Below, piece after piece: positions 16,760 to 25,632 of a stretch of DNA of 64,000 nt (the stretch's first letter is position 1; every line of letters starts with the position of its first letter). Both the position numbers and the translations under genes were made by a program. Source of the stretch: Ancylobacter sp. SL191 (GTDB lineage: Bacteria > Pseudomonadota > Alphaproteobacteria > Rhizobiales > Xanthobacteraceae); contig NZ_CP113056.1 in NCBI RefSeq assembly GCF_026625645.1, positions 1,240,001-1,304,000 of the forward strand, written 5' to 3'. Below the pieces are notes generated by a model that was not told the DNA's origin, ran no database searches, and saw only the letters and a program-made list of their open reading frames with translations.

Positions 16760-17439
16760 CCGCGCATCCTCTCGACCGCCCGGCCTGGTCGGCGCTCTCA
16801 AGCGCCCATGCGCATCTGGCGCTGGGCGGCCCGCTCGCCCGCCGCTATCCCGCGGACATCGTCCCGTTCGCGGCGACGCCCGATAACCGCGCCGAATCGC
16901 TCGACGCCCTCGCCGCGCTCGTCGCGCCGGGCGAACGCGTCCTTATTGCGCAGGCCGACGAGATCGTGCTGCCGCCGACGCTGGAGCAGGCCGCCAGCGC
17001 CGAGGTGGTGCAGATGATGGCCGCCACGCCGCCGGCATCGCTGGGCGACCCACGCATCGAGCCGCTTACCTCGGCCGATGCGCCGGAGATGCTGGCGCTG
17101 GCCACCCTCACCGAGCCGGGACCGTTCAGCCTGAAAGCGCTGAGTCTTGGCAGCTTCTGGGGCATCCGCCAGGAGGGCCGGCTCGTCGCCATGGCCGGCG
17201 AACGGCTGCGCCTGCCCGGCTTCACCGAGCTGAGCGGCGTCTGCACCCACACCGACCTACGCGGGCGTGGGCTCGGGCGAACGCTGTCGCTGTTCGTCTC
17301 GTCGCGGATCGGCGCGCGCGGCGACACTGCCTTCCTTCACGCCTACGCCGCCAACGGCCCCGCGATCCGCCTTTATGAATCGATCGGTTTCCGCTGGCGC
17401 AGCGACATTCGGCTGGTGGCCGCCACACGGCCGCGCTGA
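16756..17439 (+). CDS. GNAT-family N-acetyltransferase
   Basis: 227 residues. The C-terminal half holds the GNAT core: FWGIRQEGRLVAMAGERLRLPGFTELSGVCTHTDLRGRGLGRTLS supplies the acetyl-CoA-binding R/Q-x-x-G-x-G/A loop (LRGRGLGR near residue 170), followed by HAYAANGPAIRLYESIGF. The N-terminal half is a less conserved substrate-binding part. It is translationally coupled to the MarR gene. Substrate cannot be told from sequence; detoxification of a small molecule sensed by the MarR protein is a reasonable guess. Confidence 0.88.
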   Translation: MTAHPLDRPAWSALSSAHAHLALGGPLARRYPADIVPFAATPDNRAESLDALAALVAPGERVLIAQADEIVLPPTLEQAASAEVVQMMAATPPASLGDPRIEPLTSADAPEMLALATLTEPGPFSLKALSLGSFWGIRQEGRLVAMAGERLRLPGFTELSGVCTHTDLRGRGLGRTLSLFVSSRIGARGDTAFLHAYAANGPAIRLYESIGFRWRSDIRLVAATRPR

Positions 17440-17556
17440 GCTCATGCGCGAACCCAAGGAACCCTCCCGCCTTCCCGCCGCTTGACCAAGGTCAAGGCTC
17501 CCGGCTCGCGCCGGGTGCCCAATGGCACGGTGAGTTGCGAAGGGAAGGAGGCTCGA

Positions 17557-18015
17557 ATGAGCACCAGCTACGACAAGATCAAGATCGAGCAAGGCGCGTG
17601 GGTCGTGGTGTGCGACGGCCGCAAGGCGCTGATCCTGTGCAACAAGGGCGACGCCGCCTTTCCGAATCTGCGCACCCATGAGGTGCATGAGCAGGAAAAC
17701 CCGCCGACCCGCGAGCAGGGCACCGAGGCGCCCGGCCGCGTGCATCAGTCGGCCGGCACCGCCCGTTCGGCGGTCGAGACCACCGACTGGCAGGACGAGG
17801 GCGAGCGCGACTTCCTGCGCCAGATCGCCCAGCGGCTCGACAAGGCGGTGGCCGCCGGCGAGGTGAGCGCGCTCATCATCGTCGCCGCACCGCGTGCGCT
17901 CGGCATGATCCGGCCGTTCTATTCGCGCGCGCTCAGCGATGCCCTGACCAGCGAGGTCGACCGCGACATGGTCAAGCTGCCGGTCTACGAGATCGAGAAG
18001 CATCTAGCGGCCTGA
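17557..18015 (+). CDS. Host attachment family protein
   Basis: 152 residues matching the host-attachment family first described in Agrobacterium: WVVVCDGRKALILCNKGD at the start, a Thr/Glu-rich middle, DFLRQIAQRLDKAV, then LIIVAAPRALGMIRPFYSRALSDAL and a terminal YEIEKHL. The Asp-Gly pair and the APR..G..R motif resemble an eRF1/baeRF-like nucleotide or RNA-binding fold. There is no signal peptide, so a cytoplasmic role seems more likely than direct attachment. AAGGAGG lies just upstream of the ATG. Confidence 0.88.
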   Translation: MSTSYDKIKIEQGAWVVVCDGRKALILCNKGDAAFPNLRTHEVHEQENPPTREQGTEAPGRVHQSAGTARSAVETTDWQDEGERDFLRQIAQRLDKAVAAGEVSALIIVAAPRALGMIRPFYSRALSDALTSEVDRDMVKLPVYEIEKHLAA

Positions 18016-18038
18016 GGCCGCCCCCTTTATCCATGCGC

Positions 18039-18059
18039 CGGCGCCCGTGTGGCGCCGGG
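18039..18059. terminator. GC-rich hairpin after the host-attachment gene
   Basis: CCGGCGCC, a five-base loop and GGCGCCGG form a perfect 8-bp stem 20 bases past the stop. There is no T run, so termination is uncertain. Confidence 0.35.
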
Positions 18060-18187
18060 CTCCTGATCCACGCTGCGCCATGGCGCGGCTCTCTTTCACC
18101 TTCCTGTCATCCCCGGCGGGGCGCCGTGCGTAAGAAGCGGCTACTGTGCCGTGACGCGCCCGAATCGGCGGGGCGACCAGCACGGGG

Positions 18188-18673
18188 ATGGACCGCATGA
18201 AGACCCTTTCCTTCTTCCGCCTCGTCGTCGCTGTCGGGCTCTGCCTCGGCGTCGGCGCCATCGGTTCGCTCGTCACCACGCCGCAGATCCCCACCTGGTA
18301 TGCGGGACTGGTGAAGCCGGCCTGGAACCCGCCGAACTGGGCCTTCCCCATCGCCTGGACGACACTCTACGTGCTGATGGCGGTGGCGCTGTGGCGGCTC
18401 TGGCAGCTTCATGCGCCCTCGCCCGAGCGGCGTCGCGCCATCCTGTTCTGGTGCCTGCAACTCGCCCTCAACGCCGCCTGGTCGCCGGCGTTCTTCGGCA
18501 TGGAGGCGCCCGGCGCGGCGCTCGCCGTCGTCCTCGCGCTCTGGCTCGCCATCGCCGCGACGATCTGGGCGGCGGCGAAGATCGACCGCATCGCGGCCGG
18601 GCTGCTGGTGCCCTATATTCTCTGGGTCTCCTATGCGACCAGCCTGAACGCTGCCATCGTGGCGCTCAACTGA
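18188..18673 (+). CDS. TspO/MBR tryptophan-rich sensory protein
   Basis: 161 residues with five TM helices and the family motifs: TTPQIPTWYAGLVKPAWNPP, NWAFPIAWTTLYVLMAVALW, LQLALNAAWSPAFFGME and PYILWVSYATSLNAAIVALN. TspO proteins bind porphyrins and related ligands in the outer or inner membrane and modulate tetrapyrrole and stress responses. An alternative start three codons later (MKTLSFF) is possible. It is followed 55 bases later by a small two-TM protein. Confidence 0.94.
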   Translation: MDRMKTLSFFRLVVAVGLCLGVGAIGSLVTTPQIPTWYAGLVKPAWNPPNWAFPIAWTTLYVLMAVALWRLWQLHAPSPERRRAILFWCLQLALNAAWSPAFFGMEAPGAALAVVLALWLAIAATIWAAAKIDRIAAGLLVPYILWVSYATSLNAAIVALN

Positions 18674-18728
18674 GCCGCCGCGCCTCCCGCCACGCGGGCT
18701 GGAAGCCCGCAAGCGCCCCGGAAAGTCC

Positions 18729-18932
18729 ATGGACATGCTCTTCGTCGCCAAATTCCTCCTCCTGCCGGTCGCGCTCGGCGCGGTGGCGGTGGTGCTGATC
18801 CTCGGCCTTGCCAATATGGCGCGCGGCGGCTCGCCGCAGCGCTCGCAGAAGCTGATGCAATGGCGTGTGCTGCTGCAGGCGGTGGCGCTGTGCTTCGTGC
18901 TCGCCACCATCTTCCTCATGAGCCAGAGCTGA
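18729..18932 (+). CDS. Small twin-transmembrane (HIG1-like) protein
   Basis: 67 residues: two hydrophobic helices (FLLLPVALGAVAVVLILGLANMA and LLQAVALCFVLATIFLM) joined by a basic loop RGGSPQRSQKLMQWRV. The loop RSQKLMQWRV is the recognisable motif of the HIG1-like twin-TM proteins that precede the PduO-type adenosyltransferase in many alphaproteobacteria. Mitochondrial relatives stabilise cytochrome oxidase; the bacterial role is not established. Confidence 0.85.
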   Translation: MDMLFVAKFLLLPVALGAVAVVLILGLANMARGGSPQRSQKLMQWRVLLQAVALCFVLATIFLMSQS

Positions 18933-19020
18933 CGCCTTTCCCGCAAGCGGCGCGCCCCCAAGCGGCGCCGCCGTTTCGCGCCCCGCATTGCCGTCACATC
19001 ACAAGGAGCCCGGCGTCCCC

Positions 19021-19614
19021 ATGGTCGTGCTGAACCGCATCTACACCCGCACCGGCGACGACGGCACGACCGCGCTCGGCACCGGTGAGCGCCGCCCGAA
19101 ATATGATCTGCGCGTGACCGCCTATGGCACGGTGGACGAGACCAACGCCGCCCTCGGCGTGGTGCGCCTCCACACCGGGCCGGACAGCGCCTTTGGCGAT
19201 TTCGACGCGGTGCTGGCGCGCATCCAGAACGACCTGTTCGACCTCGGCGCCGACCTAGCCACCCCCGATGACGGGGTGGATCGCGGCTGGGAGCCGCTGC
19301 GCATCGTCGGCACGCAGGTCGACAAGCTCGAGCGCGACATCGACCTGCTGAACGCGCCGCTGAAACCCCTGCGCTCTTTCGTGCTGCCCGCGGGCACTCC
19401 CGCGGCGACCCATCTGCATGTCGCCCGCACCGTCTGCCGGCGGGCCGAGCGCCTCGTGGTCGAGCTGTCGCAGACGCCGGGCGAGATCGTCTCGGAGCCG
19501 GCGGTGCGCTACCTCAACCGGCTCTCCGACCTGCTGTTCGTCATGAGCCGCGCCGCCAATCACCGGGCCAGCGGCGACGTGCTGTGGGTGCCGGCGGCCG
19601 GCCGCGAGGGGTGA
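19021..19614 (+). CDS. Cob(I)yrinic acid a,c-diamide adenosyltransferase, PduO type
   Basis: 197 residues. It opens with the ATP-binding motif YTRTGDDGTTALGTGERRPK, followed by YGTVDETNAALG, and later the cobalamin-site region FVLPAGTPAATHLHVARTVCRRAER and the ending LNRLSDLLFVMSRAAN. It transfers the adenosyl group of ATP to cob(I)alamin to make coenzyme B12. The ATG at 19021 (MVVLNRIYTRTG) is the usual family start. No cobalamin riboswitch is seen upstream. The B12-dependent partner is outside the window. Confidence 0.95.
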   Translation: MVVLNRIYTRTGDDGTTALGTGERRPKYDLRVTAYGTVDETNAALGVVRLHTGPDSAFGDFDAVLARIQNDLFDLGADLATPDDGVDRGWEPLRIVGTQVDKLERDIDLLNAPLKPLRSFVLPAGTPAATHLHVARTVCRRAERLVVELSQTPGEIVSEPAVRYLNRLSDLLFVMSRAANHRASGDVLWVPAAGREG

Positions 19615-19623
19615 GGGGGCGTG

Positions 19624-20247
19624 ATGGCTGCGCCGCGTCTCTACGGCACGAGCGACAGCGTCTATGTGCGGATCGCGCGGCTGGCCCTCGCTGAGAAGGG
19701 CGTGGCCCATGAGCTGGTGCCGGTCGACCCCTTCGCCCCCGGCGGGCCGCCGGAGAGCTATCTGCGGCACCACCCCTTCGGCCGTATCCCGGCCCTGGAG
19801 CATGAGGGTTTCTGGCTCTACGAGACCGGTGCGATCACCCGCTATGTCGACGACGCCTTTGCCGGCCCCTCGCTTCAGCCGACCGGCGCGCGGGAGCGGG
19901 CGCGCATGAACCAGATCATCGGCATCGCCGACGCCTATGCCTACCGGCCGCTGGTCTGGGGCGTCTATGTCGAGCGGGTGGAGAAGCCGGCCTCCGGCAG
20001 GGTCTGCGACGAGCCCCGCCTTGCCGCGGCGCTGGTCGAGGCCGGCACCTGCCTGTCCGCCATCGCGGCGCTGATGGGTGAGGGGCCTTTCCTCGCCGGC
20101 GCCCGGCTGAGCCTCGCCGACCTCCATCTCGCGCCGATGATCGACTATTTCCGCCGCGCGCCGGAAGGGGCGGCGCTCATGGCGGCCCATCCCGGCCTTG
20201 CCCGCTGGTGGGAGCGCATGGCGGGCAGGGCGCAGACACCGGTTTGA
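19624..20247 (+). CDS. Glutathione S-transferase family protein
   Basis: 207 residues with a thioredoxin-like N-terminal domain (RLYGTSDSVYVRIARLALAE; then GRIPALEHEGFWLYETGAITRYVDD with the cis-Pro and Glu-Thr glutathione contacts) and an all-helical C-terminal domain (GEGPFLAGARLSLADLHLAPMIDYF with the N-capping box Asp). The catalytic Ser/Tyr position near the start is SDS. Either GTG 19621 or ATG 19624 may start it. It probably conjugates glutathione to an electrophile; substrate unknown. Confidence 0.9.
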   Translation: MAAPRLYGTSDSVYVRIARLALAEKGVAHELVPVDPFAPGGPPESYLRHHPFGRIPALEHEGFWLYETGAITRYVDDAFAGPSLQPTGARERARMNQIIGIADAYAYRPLVWGVYVERVEKPASGRVCDEPRLAAALVEAGTCLSAIAALMGEGPFLAGARLSLADLHLAPMIDYFRRAPEGAALMAAHPGLARWWERMAGRAQTPV

Positions 20248-20337
20248 TGGTGTTTTTGCGCGCGACGCGGCATTGTCGTGCGGCGCCCGTCGCCGCGCCA
20301 TCCCGCGAATCATCGCCCGAGCTGCCGTCCCACGCCC

Positions 20338-21057
20338 ATGCTGCTGCCGATCAATGACGACAACCCGCTCGAAGGCATCACCCACGCCTATGTCACCTGG
20401 GCGCTGATCGCGGCGAATGTCGTCGTCTTCCTGCTGGTGCAGCATGGCTACCGGCCGGAAATCGACATCGCCTCGGCCTTCGGCTACGGCGCCATTCCCG
20501 CTGTCGTCACCCATGCCGCCGTGCTGCCGGACGAATATGTCCGCCTGCCCTCGGAGCTGACGCTGGTCTCCTACATGTTCCTGCATGGCGGCTGGCTGCA
20601 CCTCATTGGCAACATGGCCTTCCTCTGGGTGTTCGGCGACAATGTGGAGGATGCGCTCGGCCATGCCCGCTTCCTCGCCTTCTACCTGCTCTGCGGCATC
20701 GCCGGGGGGCTTGCCCATGCGCTCGCCGTGCCGGCCTCTCCCGCGCCGCTGATCGGCGCCTCGGCGGGGGTGTCGGGGCTGGTCGGCGCCTATCTCATGC
20801 TGCACCCCAATGTGCGGATCTGGGTGCTGGTGTTCCTGCGCATCCCGCTGCGCATTCCCGCCATCTGGCCGCTCGGGGCGTGGATCGCCTTCCAGCTCTG
20901 GAACCTCATCGCGGCGGGCGACGAGGAGACCGCCTGGTGGGCGCATATGGGCGGGCTGATCGCCGGCGCGGTGCTCATCGTCGTCATGCGCCGCAAAGGT
21001 GTCCCGCTCTGGGTGCTGACGCGGAACGGGACGCCGGACGGCCATCCGCCGGTGTGA
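20338..21057 (+). CDS. Rhomboid-family intramembrane serine protease
   Basis: 239 residues, six to seven TM helices. Landmarks: the L1-loop WR-equivalent and GGWLHLIGNMAFLWVFGDNVED (His and Asn of the oxyanion region), the catalytic serine motif GASAGVSGLVGAY near residue 143, and the catalytic His in WWAHMGGLIAGA near 205. It cleaves TM segments within the inner membrane. The ATG at 20338 (MLLPINDDNP) is chosen because the IPINDDNPL-type start is typical of the alphaproteobacterial group. Confidence 0.94.
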   Translation: MLLPINDDNPLEGITHAYVTWALIAANVVVFLLVQHGYRPEIDIASAFGYGAIPAVVTHAAVLPDEYVRLPSELTLVSYMFLHGGWLHLIGNMAFLWVFGDNVEDALGHARFLAFYLLCGIAGGLAHALAVPASPAPLIGASAGVSGLVGAYLMLHPNVRIWVLVFLRIPLRIPAIWPLGAWIAFQLWNLIAAGDEETAWWAHMGGLIAGAVLIVVMRRKGVPLWVLTRNGTPDGHPPV

Positions 21058-21079
21058 TCACAAACGCCTTTTCGCCACG

Positions 21080-21108
21080 TTGACACGCCCTTGGCGGGTC
21101 CATAGTTT
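21080..21108 (+). promoter_or_regulatory. etfBA promoter
   Basis: A consensus TTGACA (21080-21085) is followed after 17 bases by TAGTTT (21103-21108). It lies about 125 bases before etfB in the only good promoter-like stretch of that spacer. Confidence 0.6.
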
Positions 21109-21234
21109 CGCCCGGCTTTCCGCGGGCTGATGCCGCGCCGGGTCGTTTGTCTGCCCCCTCCCGGTTCCGCTGCGTCGCCTTCCCCCCATTGCGGCTGCCG
21201 GGGCGGGCCTCTCCCGCCGGGCGGGAGATGTGAG

Positions 21235-21984
21235 ATGAAGATCCTTGTGCCCGTGAAGCGGGTGGTCGACTACAACGTCAAGATCCGCGTCAAGGCGGAC
21301 GGCTCAGGGGTCGAGCTCGCCAACATCAAGATGTCGATGAACCCCTTCGACGAGATCGCCGTCGAGGAGGCGCTGCGGCTCAAGGAAGCCGGCAAGGCGA
21401 GCGAAGTCATCGCCGTCTCCATCGGCCCGGTGAAGACCGACGAGACCATCCGCACCGCGCTCGCCATGGGCGCGGATCGCGGCATCTGGGTGAAGACGGA
21501 GGAGGCCGGTGTCGAGCCGCTGGCGGTGGCCAAGCTGCTCAAGGCCATCGTCGCGCAGGAATCCCCCGGCCTCGTCATCCTTGGCAAGCAGGCGATCGAC
21601 GACGATTGCAACCAGACCGGCCAGATGCTCGCCGCGCTGCTCGGCTGGCCGCAGGCGACCTTCGCCTCCAAGGTCGTGATCGGCGAGGGCACGGTGGATG
21701 TGACCCGCGAGATCGACGGCGGCCTGCAGACGCTGAGCCTCGACCTGCCGGCGGTGCTGACCACCGATCTGCGCCTCAACGAGCCGCGCTATGCCTCGCT
21801 GCCCAACATCATGAAGGCGAAGAAGAAGCCGATCGAGGAGAAGGCCCCGGCCGATCTCGGCGTCGACCTCGCCCCGCGCCTTCAGGTGATCTCCACCACC
21901 GAGCCGAGCGGGCGCAGCGCCGGCATCAAGGTTTCCTCGGCCGCCGAGCTGGTCGGCCATCTCAAGACGGCGGGAGTGCTCTGA
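21235..21984 (+). CDS. etfB: Electron transfer flavoprotein subunit beta
   Basis: 249 residues, full length. It starts [19 protein letters not shown] and shows the ETF-beta signature [18 protein letters not shown], the AMP-binding region [30 protein letters not shown] and [24 protein letters not shown], the recognition loop that docks to acyl-CoA dehydrogenases. It forms a heterodimer with EtfA, encoded two bases downstream, and passes electrons to ETF-ubiquinone oxidoreductase. GGGCGGGAGATGTGAG upstream contains the SD-like GGGAG. Confidence 0.97.
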   Translation: MKILVPVKRVVDYNVKIRVKADGSGVELANIKMSMNPFDEIAVEEALRLKEAGKASEVIAVSIGPVKTDETIRTALAMGADRGIWVKTEEAGVEPLAVAKLLKAIVAQESPGLVILGKQAIDDDCNQTGQMLAALLGWPQATFASKVVIGEGTVDVTREIDGGLQTLSLDLPAVLTTDLRLNEPRYASLPNIMKAKKKPIEEKAPADLGVDLAPRLQVISTTEPSGRSAGIKVSSAAELVGHLKTAGVL

Positions 21985-21986
21985 CC

Positions 21987-22934
21987 ATGGCCGCGACGCT
22001 TCTTCTCGCCGAACATGACGACGCTCACCTCAACCCCGTCACCGCCCGCGCCTTGACCGCCGCGCTGGCGCTCGGTGCGCCCGTGCATGTGCTGGTGGTG
22101 GGCGCCGGCTGCGCCCCCGCCGCCGAAGCCGCCGCCAAGCTCGACGGCGTGGCCGAGGTGCTCCTCGCCGACGCGCCCGTCTACGCCCACCGCCTCGCCG
22201 AGCCGGTGAGCGCGCTGCTGGTGGCGCTCGCGGGCGATTACAGCGCCGTGGTCGCCCCCTCCACCGCCTTCGGCAAGAGCGTGCTGCCGCGCTTTGCCGC
22301 GCTGATCGACGTGATGCAGGTCTCCGACGTGATCGCCGTCATCGCCCCCGACACGTTCGACCGGCCGATCTATGCCGGCAACGCCATCCAGCGCGTGCGC
22401 GCGACCGACGCCACCCGCGTGCTGACCATCCGCACGGCGTCCTTCGCCCCGGCGGGCGAGGGCGGTGCCGCGCCGATCCGCGCCGTCGCCCCGGTCGAGG
22501 CGCCCGCCCAGACCCGCTTCCTGGCTGAGGAAGTCGCCCACAGCGCCCGTCCCGAACTCACCGCGGCGCGGGCCATCGTCTCCGGCGGGCGCGCCGTCGG
22601 CTCGGCCGAGAATTTCCACGCGCTGATCGAGCCCCTGGCGGACAGCCTCAGTGCGGCGGTCGGCGCCTCGCGCGCGGCGGTCGATGCGGGCTATGCCCCC
22701 AATGACTGGCAGGTCGGCCAGACCGGCAAGGTGGTGGCGCCCGAGCTTTACGTCGCCATCGGCATTTCCGGCGCCATCCAGCACCTCGCCGGCATGAAGG
22801 ATTCGAAGGTCATCGTCGCCGTCAACAAGGACGAGGACGCGCCGATCTTCCAGGTGGCGGATTACGGGCTGGTGGGCGATCTGTTCCAGATCGTGCCGGA
22901 GCTCACCGCCGAAATAGCTAAGGCAAAAGCCTGA
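21987..22934 (+). CDS. etfA: Electron transfer flavoprotein subunit alpha
   Basis: 315 residues. The C-terminal FAD-binding domain is intact: [34 protein letters not shown], then [20 protein letters not shown] and [20 protein letters not shown]. It holds the FAD of the ETF heterodimer. The start lies directly after the etfB stop, and 3-hydroxybutyryl-CoA dehydrogenase follows 46 bases later, which fits beta-oxidation or PHB-related metabolism. Confidence 0.97.
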   Translation: MAATLLLAEHDDAHLNPVTARALTAALALGAPVHVLVVGAGCAPAAEAAAKLDGVAEVLLADAPVYAHRLAEPVSALLVALAGDYSAVVAPSTAFGKSVLPRFAALIDVMQVSDVIAVIAPDTFDRPIYAGNAIQRVRATDATRVLTIRTASFAPAGEGGAAPIRAVAPVEAPAQTRFLAEEVAHSARPELTAARAIVSGGRAVGSAENFHALIEPLADSLSAAVGASRAAVDAGYAPNDWQVGQTGKVVAPELYVAIGISGAIQHLAGMKDSKVIVAVNKDEDAPIFQVADYGLVGDLFQIVPELTAEIAKAKA

Positions 22935-22980
22935 CGGGTCTCTATACTGGATCCAAAGGGCAGGGCGGACAGGACGAACC

Positions 22981-23862
22981 ATGGCTTTCGAGATCAAGAC
23001 CGTCGGCATCATCGGCGCGGGGCAGATGGGCAACGGCATCGCGCATGTCTGCGCGCTGGCCGGCTATGACGTCGTGCTGAACGACCTCGAAAAGGACCGC
23101 GTCAAGTCGGGCCTCGCCACCATCAATGGCAACATGGCCCGGCAGGTCTCCAAGGGCCTGTATTCCGACGAGACCAAGCAGGCCGCGCTCGGCCGCATTC
23201 ACGGCACCGACCAGGCGTCCGATCTCGGCGATGTCGACCTGCTGATCGAGGCGGCCGTCGAGAAGGAGGAGATCAAGCGCAAGATCTTCTCCTCCGTCTG
23301 CCCGTTCCTGAAGCCCGAGGCGATCCTCGCCACCAACACCTCGTCCATCTCCATCACCCGGCTCGCCGCCTCGACCGACCGGCCGGAGCGCTTCATCGGC
23401 ATTCACTTCATGAATCCGGTGCCGCTGATGCAGCTGGTCGAGCTGGTGCGCGGCATCGCCACCGAGGATGAGACCTTCGAGCTCTCCAAGGGCTTCGTCA
23501 CCCGGCTCGGCAAGACCTATGCGGTGGCGGAGGATTTCCCCGCCTTCATGGTCAACCGCATCCTGCTGCCGATGATCAACGAGGCGATCTACACGCTCTA
23601 TGAGGGCGTGGGCTCGGTCGACGCCATCGACACCGCCATGCGTCTGGGCGCCAACCACCCGATGGGCCCGCTCCAGCTCGCGGATTTCATCGGGCTGGAT
23701 ACCTGCCTGTCCATCATGCAGGTGCTGCATGAGGGTCTGGCCGACTCGAAGTACCGCCCCTGCCCGCTGCTGGTGAAATACGTCGAAGCCGGCTGGCTCG
23801 GTCGCAAGACCCAGCGCGGCTTCTACGACTACCGTGGCGAAAAGCCGGTGCCGACCCGTTAG
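22981..23862 (+). CDS. 3-hydroxybutyryl-CoA dehydrogenase
   Basis: 293 residues of the HCDH family. The Rossmann NAD site GIIGAGQMGNGIAHV is at residues 9-23. The catalytic His lies in RFIGIHFMNPVPLMQLVELV near residue 140, and the C-terminal domain has FPAFMVNRILLPMINEAIY and GANHPMGPLQLADFIGLD. It oxidises (S)-3-hydroxybutyryl-CoA to acetoacetyl-CoA, or works in reverse. Its position after etfBA is common. It is the last host-like gene before the AT-rich retron island. Confidence 0.94.
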   Translation: MAFEIKTVGIIGAGQMGNGIAHVCALAGYDVVLNDLEKDRVKSGLATINGNMARQVSKGLYSDETKQAALGRIHGTDQASDLGDVDLLIEAAVEKEEIKRKIFSSVCPFLKPEAILATNTSSISITRLAASTDRPERFIGIHFMNPVPLMQLVELVRGIATEDETFELSKGFVTRLGKTYAVAEDFPAFMVNRILLPMINEAIYTLYEGVGSVDAIDTAMRLGANHPMGPLQLADFIGLDTCLSIMQVLHEGLADSKYRPCPLLVKYVEAGWLGRKTQRGFYDYRGEKPVPTR

Positions 23863-23925
23863 AGGCGGGGCACGCCGGCGGGGCCACTCGACCCCCAATT
23901 CGTATGAAGAGTTGAACGGTAATAG

Positions 23926-25506
23926 CTACGTAGTTTCAGCGGCCTTGTGTTCAACACATAGGTTGATGAGTTCTGATATGTCGACCCCAATTTGTTTGGG
24001 TTCATTTCCTCCACCTTTGTGGGTAACGCCGATGGCCTGATACCTCTCGTTCAGAATAGGACCACCACTCATCCCTCCATCAAGTGTCGTTGAAACTTCG
24101 ATTAGCTTCACGCCGCTCCTAGTCATCTTCCCACGTATTTGGCCGCGACGAGTACTCATCCCATCACCCGGTGCAAAGGCAGGGAACCCAAGTGCGATGA
24201 TGCTGTCCTCATGGATTGACGGAGCTGTGCTTGCCGGTATGTGCGTCTGATCGCTTTCAGGAATGGAGTGGTTTAGTACGATTAAATCGCGATGTTCGCA
24301 TCTTATAGACGTTTTCGACGCGGTATATTTCTTTCCTGAGCTGTTCGGTCGGTATATATCTAAAACATCTGCATTAGAAGCTTGAGATACGACATGATCG
24401 GCTGTCACTAATCCGACGCCTTCTAAGAAGAAGGCAGTGCCTTGATTGCAGTCATTTTCGCCAAAATATTCTATGACCCACACTGCATTTTCTGCAATTT
24501 CGACCGGAGTTGGCTCTATCTCTAGCTTGTCAGGGAAAAGATTATTATATCTTTTGGCGAGGCGCCTGTAGGGTTCATAATTCTTGCCTCGTATCTGCGA
24601 TATCCACTCAAGTCGCCCCCGTATTACACTATGAATATTCTTGTGCGTTTTGTATCTTTGTTGAAATTCCGCATTTGCGTAGTCAATTCCAAGTTTTTCC
24701 ACTCGAAAAATTGAGGATCTGACATTTCTAATGTATTTTCTCTCGATATTGACGAACTTATTAACAATTAGCCCTGTTACTAGCTTCCGGTCGCGTCTTT
24801 TTGACAGCCATAGTTTCTCCGGATTCAAACTGAATCCGTTCTGAGACAATATGGCTAGGAACTCCGCAGACAGTTGATCAATGCTCAGGCGACCACTAGG
24901 GGGGTCACCTAGCTTGAATAGAGCTGAGGGTATTCTATAGCTGGATAGAGAAATATCATCTGCATAGCGTGAGTACATTATTTTGTGTTGCTTGCAGAAC
25001 TCAGTTAAACTTCGATCTAGCTTATATGTAACTATATTTGAAAGTGTGGGCGACGACGGTGCGCCTTGAGGTAATTTATTGGATATGGTGCATATCGTAC
25101 AAATTGCATCAGCAATGCTCTGTTCGACGCCCATGGCGACTAGGGCTCCGCGAACTCGCGGTCTTGATATCGTCCCGAAGTAATCCTTCAAATCTATATT
25201 AAGTAAATAAGGCTTTCTTTGATGTTGGAGCGCATTTGAAGCTATACCTCGCCCCTTGACAAAGCCGTGAACCGGATAAAGAGGGGTGTAAATTTGATTC
25301 AACAACAAAAGAATTCGACGTTGTAGATACTTTAATCGTGGATCGGGGCAGAGAAGCTGGCGGGTTCCCCCTTTCTTCTTGGGAACATGAAATGATTTAT
25401 ACTTAATAGAAACATATTTCGAAAGAAATGATAATTCTTTTGCGCTTGTCGATGTAAACGCAAGGAAGTCGCTAAACGAAACCAATTCTTTCGGGATGGT
25501 AGTCAT
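23926..25506 (-). CDS. Retron reverse transcriptase fused to a trypsin-like serine protease
   Basis: 526 residues. Residues 1-320 are a retron RT: FVKGRGIASNALQH gives the retron-specific NAxxH (91-95), NIDLKDYFGTI is motif A, LPQGAPSSPTLSN motif B, YSRYADDISLS the catalytic YADD (181-184), and KLVTGLIVNK the retron VTG (243-245). Residues about 335-520 are a trypsin-like protease with His371 (VTADHVV), Asp407 (EHRDLIVL) and Ser480 (DGGMSGGPIL), a complete triad. RT-protease fusions are known among retron architectures and retrons are usually anti-phage systems, with the RT/msDNA holding an effector in check. Here the effector is probably the protease. The ATG is taken; a GTG four codons upstream lies inside the a2 repeat. 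Codon use and AT content differ sharply from all neighbours, indicating transfer. Confidence 0.93.
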   Translation of the reverse strand: MTTIPKELVSFSDFLAFTSTSAKELSFLSKYVSIKYKSFHVPKKKGGTRQLLCPDPRLKYLQRRILLLLNQIYTPLYPVHGFVKGRGIASNALQHQRKPYLLNIDLKDYFGTISRPRVRGALVAMGVEQSIADAICTICTISNKLPQGAPSSPTLSNIVTYKLDRSLTEFCKQHKIMYSRYADDISLSSYRIPSALFKLGDPPSGRLSIDQLSAEFLAILSQNGFSLNPEKLWLSKRRDRKLVTGLIVNKFVNIERKYIRNVRSSIFRVEKLGIDYANAEFQQRYKTHKNIHSVIRGRLEWISQIRGKNYEPYRRLAKRYNNLFPDKLEIEPTPVEIAENAVWVIEYFGENDCNQGTAFFLEGVGLVTADHVVSQASNADVLDIYRPNSSGKKYTASKTSIRCEHRDLIVLNHSIPESDQTHIPASTAPSIHEDSIIALGFPAFAPGDGMSTRRGQIRGKMTRSGVKLIEVSTTLDGGMSGGPILNERYQAIGVTHKGGGNEPKQIGVDISELINLCVEHKAAETT

Positions 25507-25513
25507 TTTAATT

Positions 25514-25627
25514 GGCACCTCCTCCTTCTCTCGCCGACGATGCGATACAGCGAGTTAAGACGATCTAATTGTAGTCTATCAGTTCAAGCGTCGCAGTTAC
25601 GACAACGCGTTATGCGAGGAGGTGCCG
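25514..25627 (-). ncRNA. Candidate retron msr-msd RNA
   Basis: On the RT strand the RNA is bounded by GGCACCTCCTC (a1, genome 25616-25626) and GAGGAGGTGCC (a2, genome 25514-25524), a perfect 11-bp inverted repeat like the a1/a2 repeats that enclose all retron RNAs. a2 ends eight bases before the RT start and doubles as its Shine-Dalgarno. Between them nested pairings CGACG/CGTCG, GAT/ATC and AGAC/GTCT can form an msd-like hairpin, and GTCG/CGAC a smaller msr-like one. At about 114 bases it is short for a retron RNA. Boundaries of msr and msd and the branching G cannot be assigned by eye. Confidence 0.7.
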
Positions 25628-25632
25628 AAATA

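Noticed and set aside
18933..19020. Possible cobalamin riboswitch before the adenosyltransferase gene
   Set aside because: The spacer is too short and contains no recognisable B12 box.
23926..25506. Group II intron or Abi-type reverse transcriptase
   Set aside because: There is no maturase or intron structure, and NAxxH plus VTG and the flanking a1/a2 repeats point to a retron.
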